From Pseudarthrobacter sp. BIM B-2242 (GTDB lineage Bacteria; Actinomycetota; Actinomycetes; Actinomycetales; Micrococcaceae): a DNA stretch of 64,000 bases. The notes beneath the pieces were generated by a model that worked only from the letters and a program-made list of their open reading frames with translations, was not told the origin of the DNA and searched no databases. Numbering within the stretch: the stretch's first letter is position 1; each line of letters starts with the position of its first letter. Location of the stretch: NCBI RefSeq assembly GCF_014764445.1, contig NZ_CP061721.1, positions 3,968,001 to 4,032,000 of the forward strand, written 5' to 3'. Positions 8,220-16,201 of this stretch are shown here, one piece after another. A program made the translations under genes and the position numbers.

Positions 8220-9263
8220 TCAAGCTGTTTGTGACAGCGGGTTGGTTTCTTTGTGGTTGATGCCGGCTACGGGCGGGACTCCCGGTGCGGTGGGCCTGCG
8301 TCGGTATCGGTGTGGGTTGCGGGCGTAGCAGGCATCGGGTGTTTCTTGGCGATGCCTGGTTGCTTGCTGGACCAGTCCGTTGTGGACGGTGTCCGGGGTG
8401 TAGTAGTTCAGTCCGCTGTGGCGGTGGTGGGTGTTGTAGCTGGTGAAGAACGTCGCCAGGTGCTCCCGCGCGTGCCCAAGGTCTTGGAACCGTCGGGGGA
8501 AATCCAGGTCATATTTCACGGTTCTGAACAGGGATTCCGAGTACGGGTTGTCATCGGAGACCCGGGGCCGGGAGTAGGACAGGGTGATGCCCAAATCGCG
8601 GGCAAGTTCCAACGTGGTGCCTGCCCGCATCGGGGCTCCGTTGTCGGCGTGGAGCACGGCAGGCGTGCGTTTGTTGCCGGCGACGGCGTCCCGGATCAGG
8701 GCCGAGGCGAGAGCGGCCGTTTCGGTGTGTTCGACGCGGTGGCCGACGACCTTTCGGGAGAACACATCCATGATTGTGTAGAGCTTGTAGGTGTGTTTGC
8801 CGGGGCCGTGGAGCATGGTGATGTCCCAACTCCAGAGCTGATTTGGAGCCGTCGCCGCGTGGACGGGTTTAGCCCGTTTGGGGCCGTTGCCGGGGCGTTG
8901 TCCGCGGCGGTCGCCGTTCTGCCCGTGGCGGGCCACGATTCGGTGCGCTGCCGCAATCGAGAACGGGCAGTAGCCCGCGTCCAGCATCCGGTAATAGGCC
9001 TGGGTGACCGAGAGATCGGCGTATTCCTCGGAATTGAGCAGCGCCATGAATTCGTCTGCCTCGGCCGTGCTGATCCGGTTCGGATAGTCCCGGTCGAGGT
9101 GCGGAACGGTGATCCCGGCCGGAGCCGGCGGGGTCAGATGCCGGTACCAGCTGGTGCGGTGAACCCCGACCAGGGCGCACGCTTTCACTGCTGACCAGCC
9201 GGCTGTCACCAGTTTCCCGGCGAAGGTCAGGGCGATGGTTTTCCAGGCTTTGGCATCAACCAC
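8220..9263 (-). CDS. IS3-family transposase OrfB (DDE integrase domain)
   Basis: About 347 aa from a possible GTG at 9263. It is more likely made as an OrfAB fusion by -1 slippage at the A-AAA-C run (minus strand, 9242-9239) near the end of orfA. The N-terminal HTH_21-like region (KACALVGVHRTSWYRHL) precedes the rve domain. Catalytic triad residues are visible: Asp in WSWDITML, Asp in LHADNGAPM, and Glu in NPYSESLFRT. All are present, so the enzyme should be active. The C-terminus (KETNPLSQTA) overlaps the left terminal repeat. Confidence 0.88.
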   Translation of the reverse strand: MVDAKAWKTIALTFAGKLVTAGWSAVKACALVGVHRTSWYRHLTPPAPAGITVPHLDRDYPNRISTAEADEFMALLNSEEYADLSVTQAYYRMLDAGYCPFSIAAAHRIVARHGQNGDRRGQRPGNGPKRAKPVHAATAPNQLWSWDITMLHGPGKHTYKLYTIMDVFSRKVVGHRVEHTETAALASALIRDAVAGNKRTPAVLHADNGAPMRAGTTLELARDLGITLSYSRPRVSDDNPYSESLFRTVKYDLDFPRRFQDLGHAREHLATFFTSYNTHHRHSGLNYYTPDTVHNGLVQQATRHRQETPDACYARNPHRYRRRPTAPGVPPVAGINHKETNPLSQTA

Positions 9264-9673
9264 TCCGGGCGCCCTTGCTCCGGTGCGTCCAGCTGCGGAT
9301 CGGTCGCCGCCGCGCTCTTGGCCATCGCGTCCAAGAGCGCGGAAGCTTTTCCCAGGATGTCCACCGCGGCCTCGGAGCGGGCCAGTTTGGCTTTGAGAAT
9401 CTCGTTCTCCTTGAGGACTCGTTGGAGTTGTCGTTTGTCTCCGGCACTCAATCGCTGGTCCTCCTTGGTTAGGTCTCCGACGGCAGGCAGTTCCCCGGAT
9501 TCCCGGGCGCGTGCCCATGCCCGGATTAAAGCCGTTCGAATTCCGAGTGCACGGGCCAGGGCGGCCTTCGAGCCCATCTCCAGGCATTTCTCATGCTCGT
9601 CCAGAATCGCGTTTTTCTCGCTCGTTGTGAAGTGACGATTCGACTGGCGGACAGGAATAACAAAGTCCATCAT
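9227..9673 (-). CDS. IS3-family transposase OrfA (helix-turn-helix)
   Basis: 148 aa from the ATG at 9673, which has GGGGAAAGG just upstream. An HTH with FTTSEKNAILDEHEK and AALARALGIRTALIRAW binds the ends. It is followed by a leucine-zipper-like coiled coil (LQRVLKENEILKAKLARSEA) as in OrfA proteins. The stop falls beyond a four-A slip site; a -1 shift there enters orfB. A GTG-initiated extension to 9739 would run into the terminal repeat and is not favoured. Confidence 0.85.
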   Translation of the reverse strand: MMDFVIPVRQSNRHFTTSEKNAILDEHEKCLEMGSKAALARALGIRTALIRAWARARESGELPAVGDLTKEDQRLSAGDKRQLQRVLKENEILKAKLARSEAAVDILGKASALLDAMAKSAAATDPQLDAPEQGRPEWLMPKPGKPSP

Positions 9674-9748
9674 GGGCCTTTCCCCGTCCCGAGCGTCGGG
9701 CTCATGCCGACAGAAACCTGTCACACAAGAGCCTGACACACAGGGTAA

Positions 9749-9859
9749 CCCGGACGCTCTCTCACTTAATGTGGCTTTAACCCGGACGCTCTCTCACTTT
9801 CTTCAAGAAAGTGAGAGAGCGATGGCCGAAAACCCGCATTAAGTGAGAGAGCGTCCGGG
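9749..9859. repeat. Palindromic repeat cluster right of the insertion sequence
   Basis: Three overlapping pieces: a direct copy of the 34-bp repeat (9749-9782); a perfect 35-bp palindrome at 9787-9821 with 17-bp arms around one base; and an inverted 23-bp copy (9837-9859). The 13-mer CGCTCTCTCACTT or its complement occurs five times in 8178-9859. This looks like a REP/BIME-type or MITE-like chromosomal element. It is not part of the transposase unit. Confidence 0.75.
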
Positions 9860-9911
9860 GGTAACGGGGAGGTCAGCCAGGGGTAGGGGGTGGGGGGCGC
9901 TAGTGGGGGCG

Positions 9912-11210
9912 CTAGCCGCCGATGTACCGGTTCCGGCCTGCGCGGTAGCCGAACACTGCGGCCAGCGAGCCCACTGCGAGGAACAGCAGGCCGGCGGCCG
10001 TGAAGGAGCCCGTGGCCTGGTGCAGTTGGCCCACCATCAGCGTTCCGGTGGAGCCCACGCCGTAGCCCACGCCCTGCATCATCCCGGACAGGTGCGCTGC
10101 GGTGTGGCCGTCGCGGGTCCGCAGCATGATCATGGTCAGGGCCACCGCCGTCAGGCTCCCCTGGCCCAGGCCCAGCAGCCCGGTCCAGACCCAGATGAGC
10201 TCCAGGGGCCCGAAGATGCTCAAGGCGAAGCCGCCCCCGGTCATCAGGGCGACCACCACGTTGATGGCCCGCTGGTCGCGGAACCGTGCAGCCAGGGCCG
10301 GCGCGAACAGCGAGCCAAGCATCTGGAGCACGATGGAAACCGAGACCATCAGGCCGGCGGTGCCGCCGTCCACGCCGCGTTCACGCAGGATGGGCGCCAG
10401 CCAGGCAAACACGCTGAAGGACATCATGGCCTGCAGCACCATAAAGATGGTCACCTGCCAGGCGACCGCGGAGCGCCACACGTTGACGCCGTCGCTAACG
10501 GCATGGTGCCGGACGGGGTGCTGCCGGAGCGCCACCGGGAGGAAGAGCAAAAGTACGACGGCGGCTGGCACCGCCCAGAACCACAGCCCCGCCGTCCACT
10601 CCCCCGTCGCCGTGAAGACCGGGTAGGTAAAGCCGGCACCGAGGGCGGCGGAGGCGCAGATGGCGGTGGTGTAGAGCCCGCCCATAAGGCCCAGCCGGTG
10701 CGGGAAGTCGCGCTTCACCAGCCCCGGGAGCAGCACGTTGCAAAGGGCGATGGCGGCACCGCATGCTGCCGTTCCCAGCAGGAGCGCAGGGAGGTGGCCT
10801 GCACCCGGCACCAGCCCGCCAAGGTCCGCGGGCCGGAGCAGCAGCCCGGCCGTGAGTACCGCCATCGCGCCCAGCAGCACGCGTTCCGCGCCAAAACGGC
10901 GGGCCAGCACAGGGGCCAGCGGCGCGAAGACACCCAAAAGCGTCACGGGCACGGTGGTGAGGACAACCACCGCCCAGCCCGGCAGGCCGGCGTCGGACGT
11001 GACCTCCGGGAGTACCGCCGCGAAACTGGAAAAAACCGTGCGCAGGTTCAGGCCGATAAGCACCAGGCACAGGCCCAGGTAAACGAGGGCGCGGCGGCTG
11101 GGCCGACCGGCCGGGAGCACGGTTGGCTCTGGTGCGGGAAGGTCGTCGATTTCGGCGTCGACGAGAAGTCCGGGTATGTCAACGTTGTCAGCACGGGTCA
11201 CGGCACCCAT
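9912..11210 (-). CDS. MFS transporter, CynX/NimT type
   Basis: 432 aa from the ATG at 11210; a GTG at 11234 is an alternative and neither has a clear ribosome site. About 40 polar residues precede twelve predicted membrane helices. NLRTVFSSFAAVLPEV in the first helix region is typical of the CynX/NimT (cyanate / 2-nitroimidazole) branch of the major facilitator superfamily. The substrate is not predictable and export or import cannot be decided. It is divergent from trmB across an intergenic region with a 10-bp inverted repeat. Confidence 0.85.
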   Translation of the reverse strand: MGAVTRADNVDIPGLLVDAEIDDLPAPEPTVLPAGRPSRRALVYLGLCLVLIGLNLRTVFSSFAAVLPEVTSDAGLPGWAVVVLTTVPVTLLGVFAPLAPVLARRFGAERVLLGAMAVLTAGLLLRPADLGGLVPGAGHLPALLLGTAACGAAIALCNVLLPGLVKRDFPHRLGLMGGLYTTAICASAALGAGFTYPVFTATGEWTAGLWFWAVPAAVVLLLFLPVALRQHPVRHHAVSDGVNVWRSAVAWQVTIFMVLQAMMSFSVFAWLAPILRERGVDGGTAGLMVSVSIVLQMLGSLFAPALAARFRDQRAINVVVALMTGGGFALSIFGPLELIWVWTGLLGLGQGSLTAVALTMIMLRTRDGHTAAHLSGMMQGVGYGVGSTGTLMVGQLHQATGSFTAAGLLFLAVGSLAAVFGYRAGRNRYIGG

Positions 11211-11270
11211 TCTGTCAGGCGACAGACGGAGCACGGTGACGACGCGTGCCTGCCCGCCTGTCGCCGCGGA

Positions 11271-11327
11271 TTTTTGTCCGCCTAGTGCCGGCTGAGGCGC
11301 CGCGAAGCCCGGTTAACCGGACAAAAA
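11271..11327. promoter_or_regulatory. Inverted repeat between divergent MFS and trmB genes
   Basis: TTTTTGTCCG (11271-11280) and CGGACAAAAA (11318-11327) form a perfect 10-bp inverted repeat with 37 bp between. The 12-bp palindrome CCGGTTAACCGG (11309-11320) overlaps the right arm. In a divergent promoter region this is a plausible operator. No regulator gene is adjacent. Confidence 0.4.
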
Positions 11328-11346
11328 CTCCTCTATTCTGGAAGGG

Positions 11347-12270
11347 ATGAGCGAATCCCCAGAAACCCCCCAGCCTCCGCATGTCCCGCGACCCGTCACG
11401 CCCGGAACCCAGGCGTCCTTCGGCACCTACGGCGGCAGGCCTGTCAGCTTCGTCCGCCGCGGAACGCGGCTGCAGGGGCGCCGCCAGACGGCGTGGGAAG
11501 AGCATGCGGACCGGTGGGCCGTCGACGTGCCGCGGCACATAGCCAACACGTCTGTCCACCCGGAGTACACGTTCGACGCCGAGGCGGAGTTCGGCCGGAA
11601 GGCGCCGCTGATCGTGGAGATCGGGTCCGGGCTGGGTGATGCCATCTGCCATGCCGCCGAGGAGAACCCGGACACGGATTTCCTGGCCGTGGAGGTTTAC
11701 ACCCCGGGGCTGGCCAACACCATCATCAAGATCAACAGCCGCGGGCTGAAGAACGTCCGCGTGGTGGAAGCCAACGCGCCCGAGGTCCTCGCCACCATGC
11801 TGCCGGCCGGATCGGTCAGCGAACTGTGGGTGTTCTTCCCGGACCCCTGGCACAAGTCACGGCACCACAAGCGGCGCCTCATCCAGCCCGAGTTTGCCGC
11901 TCTGGCCGCGCGGGCCCTTGAACCGGGCGGACTGTGGCGGATCGCCACCGACTGGTCGAACTACGCCGTCCACGTCCGCGACGTCCTGGCGGATTCGCCG
12001 GATTTCGAGAACCTTCACACCGGCGAGCGCCACGGGCCGGAAAGCCCGCTCACGCAGGTGTGGCAGTCCGGCGTCGAATCCCTGGTGGGCGGAGCACCCG
12101 TCCGTGAGGGCAGGGCGCCGGTCAGCACAGAACACACCGGGCCCAACGAGGGCGTGGACGAAACCGGCGGCTGGGCGCCGCGTTTCGAGGGCAGGATCCG
12201 CACCAGCTTCGAGGCCAAAGCCCACGAGGCCGGCCGGCTGATTTTCGACCTCTGCTACCGCCGGCGCTGA
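11347..12270 (+). CDS. trmB: tRNA (guanine-N7-)-methyltransferase
   Basis: 307 aa. It makes m7G46 in tRNA variable loops using AdoMet. The AdoMet loop VEIGSGLGDA lies near residue 95, and the hallmark TrmB segment FFPDPWHKSRHHKRRL lies near 165-180. About 80 residues before the catalytic core are longer than in E. coli, as usual in Actinobacteria. A short insert (about 245-270, TEHTGPNEG) precedes the last helix with TSFEAKAHEAGR. TATTCT-GGAAGG-ATG at the start suggests leaderless initiation; GGAAGG directly abuts the ATG. Confidence 0.95.
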   Translation: MSESPETPQPPHVPRPVTPGTQASFGTYGGRPVSFVRRGTRLQGRRQTAWEEHADRWAVDVPRHIANTSVHPEYTFDAEAEFGRKAPLIVEIGSGLGDAICHAAEENPDTDFLAVEVYTPGLANTIIKINSRGLKNVRVVEANAPEVLATMLPAGSVSELWVFFPDPWHKSRHHKRRLIQPEFAALAARALEPGGLWRIATDWSNYAVHVRDVLADSPDFENLHTGERHGPESPLTQVWQSGVESLVGGAPVREGRAPVSTEHTGPNEGVDETGGWAPRFEGRIRTSFEAKAHEAGRLIFDLCYRRR

Positions 12271-12281
12271 GCTTCTCCATG

Positions 12282-12335
12282 TAGGTAGCAGTAAATGTCG
12301 TTTTGAGCGCTCAAAACGACACTTACTGCTACCTA
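12282..12335. terminator. 54-bp near-perfect palindrome (bidirectional terminator or repeat element)
   Basis: Two 27-bp arms (12282-12308 and 12309-12335) meet at GAGC|GCTC with one mismatch and no loop. It separates convergent trmB and the 148-aa gene, so it can end both transcripts. Its length and near perfection are unusual for a simple terminator and suggest a dispersed palindromic element. Confidence 0.75.
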
Positions 12336-12341
12336 GTTGGG

Positions 12342-12788
12342 TCAGGAAACGCTGATGCTGGAAACGATTTCCTTCAGCATGTCCACGCGTGGTTCGATCT
12401 CCGGGTTCACGTACGGCCAGATCACCACAACGCCGATGAACCGGTTGTTCTCCCAGACGCCCACCGTGGCTGCCACCCGCGCTGTGCCGGCAGGGTCCGT
12501 GTAGCCCACCAGGACCCCGTACGCGGCTTTGCCTGGGAGGTTCAGTTCGCCCTCGGTGAGGACGGTCCCGGCCCGTTCCTCCAGGTAAAAATCTGACATG
12601 AGGTGCGCCCAGCCGTTGGCCTGCGGCGCGTCTGCAACGGAGGTGTCGTCCTTGATGACGGTGACGAGGATGCCGCCCAGGAGGCCGTACTGCTCGGTAT
12701 TCGGCCCCGCGGCGGAGTCCTCGAGGACCTGGGTGTGCTCGGGAAAGTCTGCCGTAAACCCCAGCGGGGATTCGATGTGCACTGACAT
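12342..12788 (-). CDS. Small conserved hypothetical, probable partner of the WXG100 protein
   Basis: 148 aa, no signal peptide or membrane helix. The ATG at 12788 has AAGGAG six bases upstream. The pattern starts with a beta-rich segment (PLGFTADFPEH), then strands such as GGILVTVIKDD, a helical middle, and a C-terminal VWENNRFIGVVVIWPYVN. This resembles the PsbP/LpqN-like fold, but only at the level of general pattern. It lies 44 bp downstream of the large WXG100 gene in the same direction. A chaperone, immunity or secretion-accessory role is conceivable; no function can be assigned. Confidence 0.7.
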   Translation of the reverse strand: MSVHIESPLGFTADFPEHTQVLEDSAAGPNTEQYGLLGGILVTVIKDDTSVADAPQANGWAHLMSDFYLEERAGTVLTEGELNLPGKAAYGVLVGYTDPAGTARVAATVGVWENNRFIGVVVIWPYVNPEIEPRVDMLKEIVSSISVS

Positions 12789-12832
12789 GGGTGCTCCTTA
12801 GCGGTAAGTCTTGGGTTCAGGCACGGGGGACG

Positions 12833-14410
12833 TCAGAGCCGCTCAAGCTTCGAGTCATTCGCGACCTTATAGTACGTGGACACATTGGTGGACACCTGGT
12901 TCTCGGCCTTGAACTCCACCTCGCCCGCCTTGAAGTCCACCCCTGCCTCGTTGGACACGGTCACCACGTTGTTCACCTGGACGGTGGCAGAGCCTGCCTC
13001 GTACAGTTTGGCGGCGTCTGCGGCCGCTGCGAGGTCGTTCCCCGTGGCCACATTGCGCATGTAGCTATCGATCAGGGGCTTGTTCTCCGGCGAGTACTCC
13101 ACGTTGATTTTGACGCTGCCCTGCGCGCCCACGGTCACGTTCGACTCCAGCTTGGCGCCCTTCAGATCCGGTCCGGCGCTTGCGCCCTGCGCCACCGTGC
13201 CGTCCATTGACACCCCGATCGACTCAATCTTGCTGTCCTTGTCCAGGTTTACTTCCAGTCCGCCCTTGCCTGAGGCCTGGAAAATCTGGCCATCGAGGTC
13301 CAGCTTGCCCTGCGCGGACACCTCGCCGCTGGCGGTTGCGGTGCCGTCGGTCAGGTTCCGCTCGTAGGCGAGGTCCAGCTTGGCAGAGCCGGAGGCCGGG
13401 CCGGATTCACCCTCGGCTTCAAAGGACATGGTTCCTTTGAGCTTGCTTTCGGCGCCCGTGGTGCCGTTGTCGTTCGCGGCATCCGCGACGGTGGCAGCAA
13501 TGTAGATGGGCGCGTTGCTGGCCATGTCCTTCACATCACCGAGATCGTCCGGGGGAAGTTCCCTGTACATCTGGTCCCGGGCGGCTATGGCCTCTTCAAC
13601 ACTGCCGAACTTGAACTCGGTGGAGCCTTCCCCGTTGAGCGTGACGCCGGCCGTTCCGGAGGGATCGTTCACACCCACGCCGCCGTTGGCGTACACCTTC
13701 AACGTGGCTGAACCATCGGCGTTCTCAACCACCACGGTGCCGACTTCCGCGCCGGCGTGGAACCAGGCAACACGGCCGTCAACGGAGGCCTTGCCGGTCT
13801 CGGTGTAGATTGCGGTCTCTGTCCGGGCCATTTCCCTGAGGTGTGCCTCGGCCTGGTCCTGGGCCGAAAGGGGGATGCCGCCGTCCATCCTCATCAGGTC
13901 TTCGGCGAGGGCCCCGTTTCCGCTGTCAGCTTCAATCAGGTACTGCCGGTCCGCCTCCGACAGGCCGGCCCACCACGTGGCCTGTTCCTCCGGGCTGGCC
14001 TTGAGCATGTCACTCAGGCCTTGTTCCAGCTCTTGGCGGTGCGCCTTGGCCGCGGCAATCGCCTGCATCTGCTGCTCAAGCCACGTTTGCGCGCGGCCGC
14101 CGAGGCCCCTGAGTGTGTCCAGGAAGCTGCCCCCGCCGCCGCCGGACGCGTCTGAGGCTTTTTCCTGCTCGTTGGCGTGCTGGAGAAGCAACTTGGAGTT
14201 GTGGCGGAGGCTCTGTGCCACCCGTTCCAGGGCAGGGCGGTGGCTGCCGGTCCAGTCCTGCCGGAACTGTGCGCCGTCCATGCCCTTCCACGGCGCAGAC
14301 TGGATCTGGCCCTGCAGGGAGCCGGCCCGGCTGCTGAGCAGTGTGGCCGCCTTGTCAACGGCCCTCGCCAGCTCGCGCAGCTGGTTAACGTCAGCGCCGT
14401 AAAAAGTCAT
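12833..14410 (-). CDS. Large WXG100-domain protein, putative type VII secretion substrate
   Basis: 525 aa from the ATG at 14410, chosen for GGGGGAGA eight bases upstream and because the WXG100 domain then begins at residue 1. Residues 1-90 are the helical hairpin with Trp41-Lys-Gly42-43 in SAPWKGMDG. A Gly linker follows (SGGGGGS), then a helical region to about 200. The rest is a long Thr/Ser/Gly/Ala-rich, strand-like segment with many acidic residues (KASVDGR to the end). I see no toxin motif: no HxxC, no HNH and no deaminase signature. No ESX core genes are in the window. It may be exported by an ESX system encoded elsewhere. Confidence 0.8.
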   Translation of the reverse strand: MTFYGADVNQLRELARAVDKAATLLSSRAGSLQGQIQSAPWKGMDGAQFRQDWTGSHRPALERVAQSLRHNSKLLLQHANEQEKASDASGGGGGSFLDTLRGLGGRAQTWLEQQMQAIAAAKAHRQELEQGLSDMLKASPEEQATWWAGLSEADRQYLIEADSGNGALAEDLMRMDGGIPLSAQDQAEAHLREMARTETAIYTETGKASVDGRVAWFHAGAEVGTVVVENADGSATLKVYANGGVGVNDPSGTAGVTLNGEGSTEFKFGSVEEAIAARDQMYRELPPDDLGDVKDMASNAPIYIAATVADAANDNGTTGAESKLKGTMSFEAEGESGPASGSAKLDLAYERNLTDGTATASGEVSAQGKLDLDGQIFQASGKGGLEVNLDKDSKIESIGVSMDGTVAQGASAGPDLKGAKLESNVTVGAQGSVKINVEYSPENKPLIDSYMRNVATGNDLAAAADAAKLYEAGSATVQVNNVVTVSNEAGVDFKAGEVEFKAENQVSTNVSTYYKVANDSKLERL

Positions 14411-14667
14411 GGTTTCTCCCCCGGAGAGTAATACGAATGGGTTTATCGCTGCACATATGGTCGCACGCCGGCCACGCCCCGGCGATGGGGAACACTCCCC
14501 ATCATTCGTCATGAATGCGCAGGCCAGGGCGCGAATAACACTGTTGCCCGCGGGTCAGATCCACCGGTGGAAGGCGGGACTGTTCGGGGCCGGGATTGCG
14601 TGGCACGATGGGGTTTGTGCGGGGGGCGCGCAATTGCGCCTCCCCGGCGCCGGCCAAAGGAAGCACC

Positions 14668-15498
14668 ATCAAAAGAGAATTGAGACAGGCCGCAAACGCG
14701 GCCGAGGACGTTACCAACTCACACACGTTTGAGTTACTGGCCCGGGCGGGGTTTGCGGCGAGCGGCGTCCTGCATTTTCTGCTGGGGGCAATCGCCATCC
14801 GCCTGGCAATGGGCGGTTCGGGAAATGCAGACTTCAGCGGGGCTGTCTCGGAACTGGCCAGCCAGCCTGCCGGGCCGTTCCTCCTCTGGGCAAGCTTCGC
14901 CGCCTGCGCCGCCCTTGCCGTGTGGCAGGCCAGCGATGCCATCTTCGACTACAACCGGCTCCCAACAAAGGAAAAGGCCGGCAAGAAGGCCAAGGCCGCA
15001 GCCCAGGCGCTGGTGTTTGCCGGACTGGCCCTGACGTTGGCCAACTTCGCCATGGGCACGGGATCCGGCGCAGATAACCAGAAGTCCGCGAGCGACTTCA
15101 CTGCCGCGGTGATGAAGGCACCCGGCGGCGTGGCGCTGCTGGTCCTCGTGGGCACGGGCATCGCCGTCACCGGAGTGATCTACGCGATCAGGGGCTTCAA
15201 GAAGTCCTTTGAGAAACACCTGACCATGCCGGCCTCCCCCTCGGCCCGGAAGGCAGTCACCGTCCTGGGTGTGGTGGGCTACGTGGCAAAGGGCGTTGTC
15301 CTGCTGCTGTCGGGCCTGCTGATCGCCATCGCTGCACTGCGCGCCCATCCGGAGGAATCCACCGGCCTGGACGGCGGGCTCAGGGCCCTTCGTGACCAGC
15401 CTTTCGGTGTGTATCTGCTGGCCGCTGTGGGAGCGGGCCTGATCTTTTATGGCGTGTACATGGTGGTCAGGGCCCGCCTTGCCAAAATGAACCAATGA
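14668..15498 (+). CDS. DUF1206 family integral membrane protein
   Basis: About 276 aa with six predicted helices arranged as three two-helix repeats, each opening with a segment like ELLARAGFAASGVLHFLLG. This is the DUF1206 pattern; the function of the family is unknown. The start is uncertain. The only good ribosome site, AAAGGAAG (14656-14663), points to an ATC at 14668. A TTG at 14680 and ATGs at 14596 and 14608 are in frame but badly placed. It is convergent with the anti-sigma gene across a strong terminator and divergent from the WXG100 gene. Confidence 0.8.
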   Translation: MKRELRQAANAAEDVTNSHTFELLARAGFAASGVLHFLLGAIAIRLAMGGSGNADFSGAVSELASQPAGPFLLWASFAACAALAVWQASDAIFDYNRLPTKEKAGKKAKAAAQALVFAGLALTLANFAMGTGSGADNQKSASDFTAAVMKAPGGVALLVLVGTGIAVTGVIYAIRGFKKSFEKHLTMPASPSARKAVTVLGVVGYVAKGVVLLLSGLLIAIAALRAHPEESTGLDGGLRALRDQPFGVYLLAAVGAGLIFYGVYMVVRARLAKMNQ

Positions 15499-15505
15499 CC
15501 CGGGA

Positions 15506-15535
15506 CTCCGCCCGCCGGTCATCCGGCGGGCGGAG
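15506..15535. terminator. Bidirectional hairpin terminator
   Basis: A perfect 13-bp GC-rich stem with loop TCAT fills the 37-bp gap between the convergent DUF1206 and anti-sigma genes. Confidence 0.85.
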
Positions 15536-16201
15536 CTACGGGACCGTGATCACGGCGACGGTCTGTTCATCGTCGTCGCGCAGTTCCACGCTGGCGATGC
15601 TGGCCAGTTGGACCGGTGTTGCCCCGGTGACCCTGATCCGTCCGCTGGGCGTGGCGGTCCACGCACAAGCACGGTCCTCCCCGCCGGCCCGGTCCCGCAC
15701 CCACAGCGAATACGTGCCGTCCAACGGCATGCTGCTGCCGTTCACCGCCAGCTCCGTGCCCCAGTTTTTCCGGGCCAGGTCCACACTGAACCGCAGGCCG
15801 CTATCGGCCTGGACCGAGTAGCTGGCATCCGGCTGCGGCGGCCGGTTCAGCAGCGGTCCCGCTGCCACACCCAACGCGAGGCATGCGACGGCGACGGCGC
15901 CCACCAGCGCCGCCCACCGCCGTCGTGATGTACGACGGCGGGCGGCCAGTTCCGAGAGCAGCGTGCGCGCCACGGAGGTGGCCGGCTGCGTTGCGGCCCC
16001 GGGGCGGGCCGTCCCGGTGAGTCCCACGGCGTCCGGCACGGGAAGCGCGTCGAGCAGGGCGGGCAGGCTTTCCAGCTCGGAGAGTTCTGCCCGGCAGCCG
16101 GCACACTCGCCGAGATGGGCTTCGAAGCGCTGCGAATCAGCGGGATCGAGTCCGCCCAGCACGTAGGCGCCCAGCAGCTGGTGCAGTTCAGCGGCGTTCA
16201 C
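15536..16201 (-). CDS. Anti-sigma factor with zf-HC2-type zinc finger (RskA-like)
   Basis: 221 aa. The N-terminal cytoplasmic domain carries His27-equivalent and Cys ligands in HLGECAGCRAEL, the anti-sigma zinc finger. After a linker, a single membrane helix (WAALVGAVAVACLALGVAAG) leads to an extracytoplasmic domain with NWGTELAVNGSSMP and a C-terminal beta pattern, as in RskA. It should hold the co-encoded ECF sigma factor inactive at the membrane until proteolysis. Its ATG overlaps the sigma stop (ATGA), giving stoichiometric synthesis. Confidence 0.9.
   Translation of the reverse strand: MNAAELHQLLGAYVLGGLDPADSQRFEAHLGECAGCRAELSELESLPALLDALPVPDAVGLTGTARPGAATQPATSVARTLLSELAARRRTSRRRWAALVGAVAVACLALGVAAGPLLNRPPQPDASYSVQADSGLRFSVDLARKNWGTELAVNGSSMPLDGTYSLWVRDRAGGEDRACAWTATPSGRIRVTGATPVQLASIASVELRDDDEQTVAVITVP

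Larger units (their letters stand above)
8216..9740 (-). mobile_element. IS3-family insertion sequence, apparently complete
   Basis: About 1.5 kb with orfA and orfB in the arrangement expected for -1 frameshifting, both intact. The ends carry diverged inverted repeats of about 22 bp sharing TGTGACAG: 8216-8238 on the left, and the complement of 9718-9740 on the right. Exact ends and the 3-5 bp target duplication could not be fixed by eye. It separates the transporter operon from the MFS gene and lies inside a cluster of palindromic repeats. Confidence 0.8.

Noticed and set aside
8211..8220. Target-site duplication of the insertion sequence (GGTA on both sides)
   Set aside because: GGTA occurs near both ends, but not immediately adjacent to the right inverted repeat; the ends cannot be fixed by eye.
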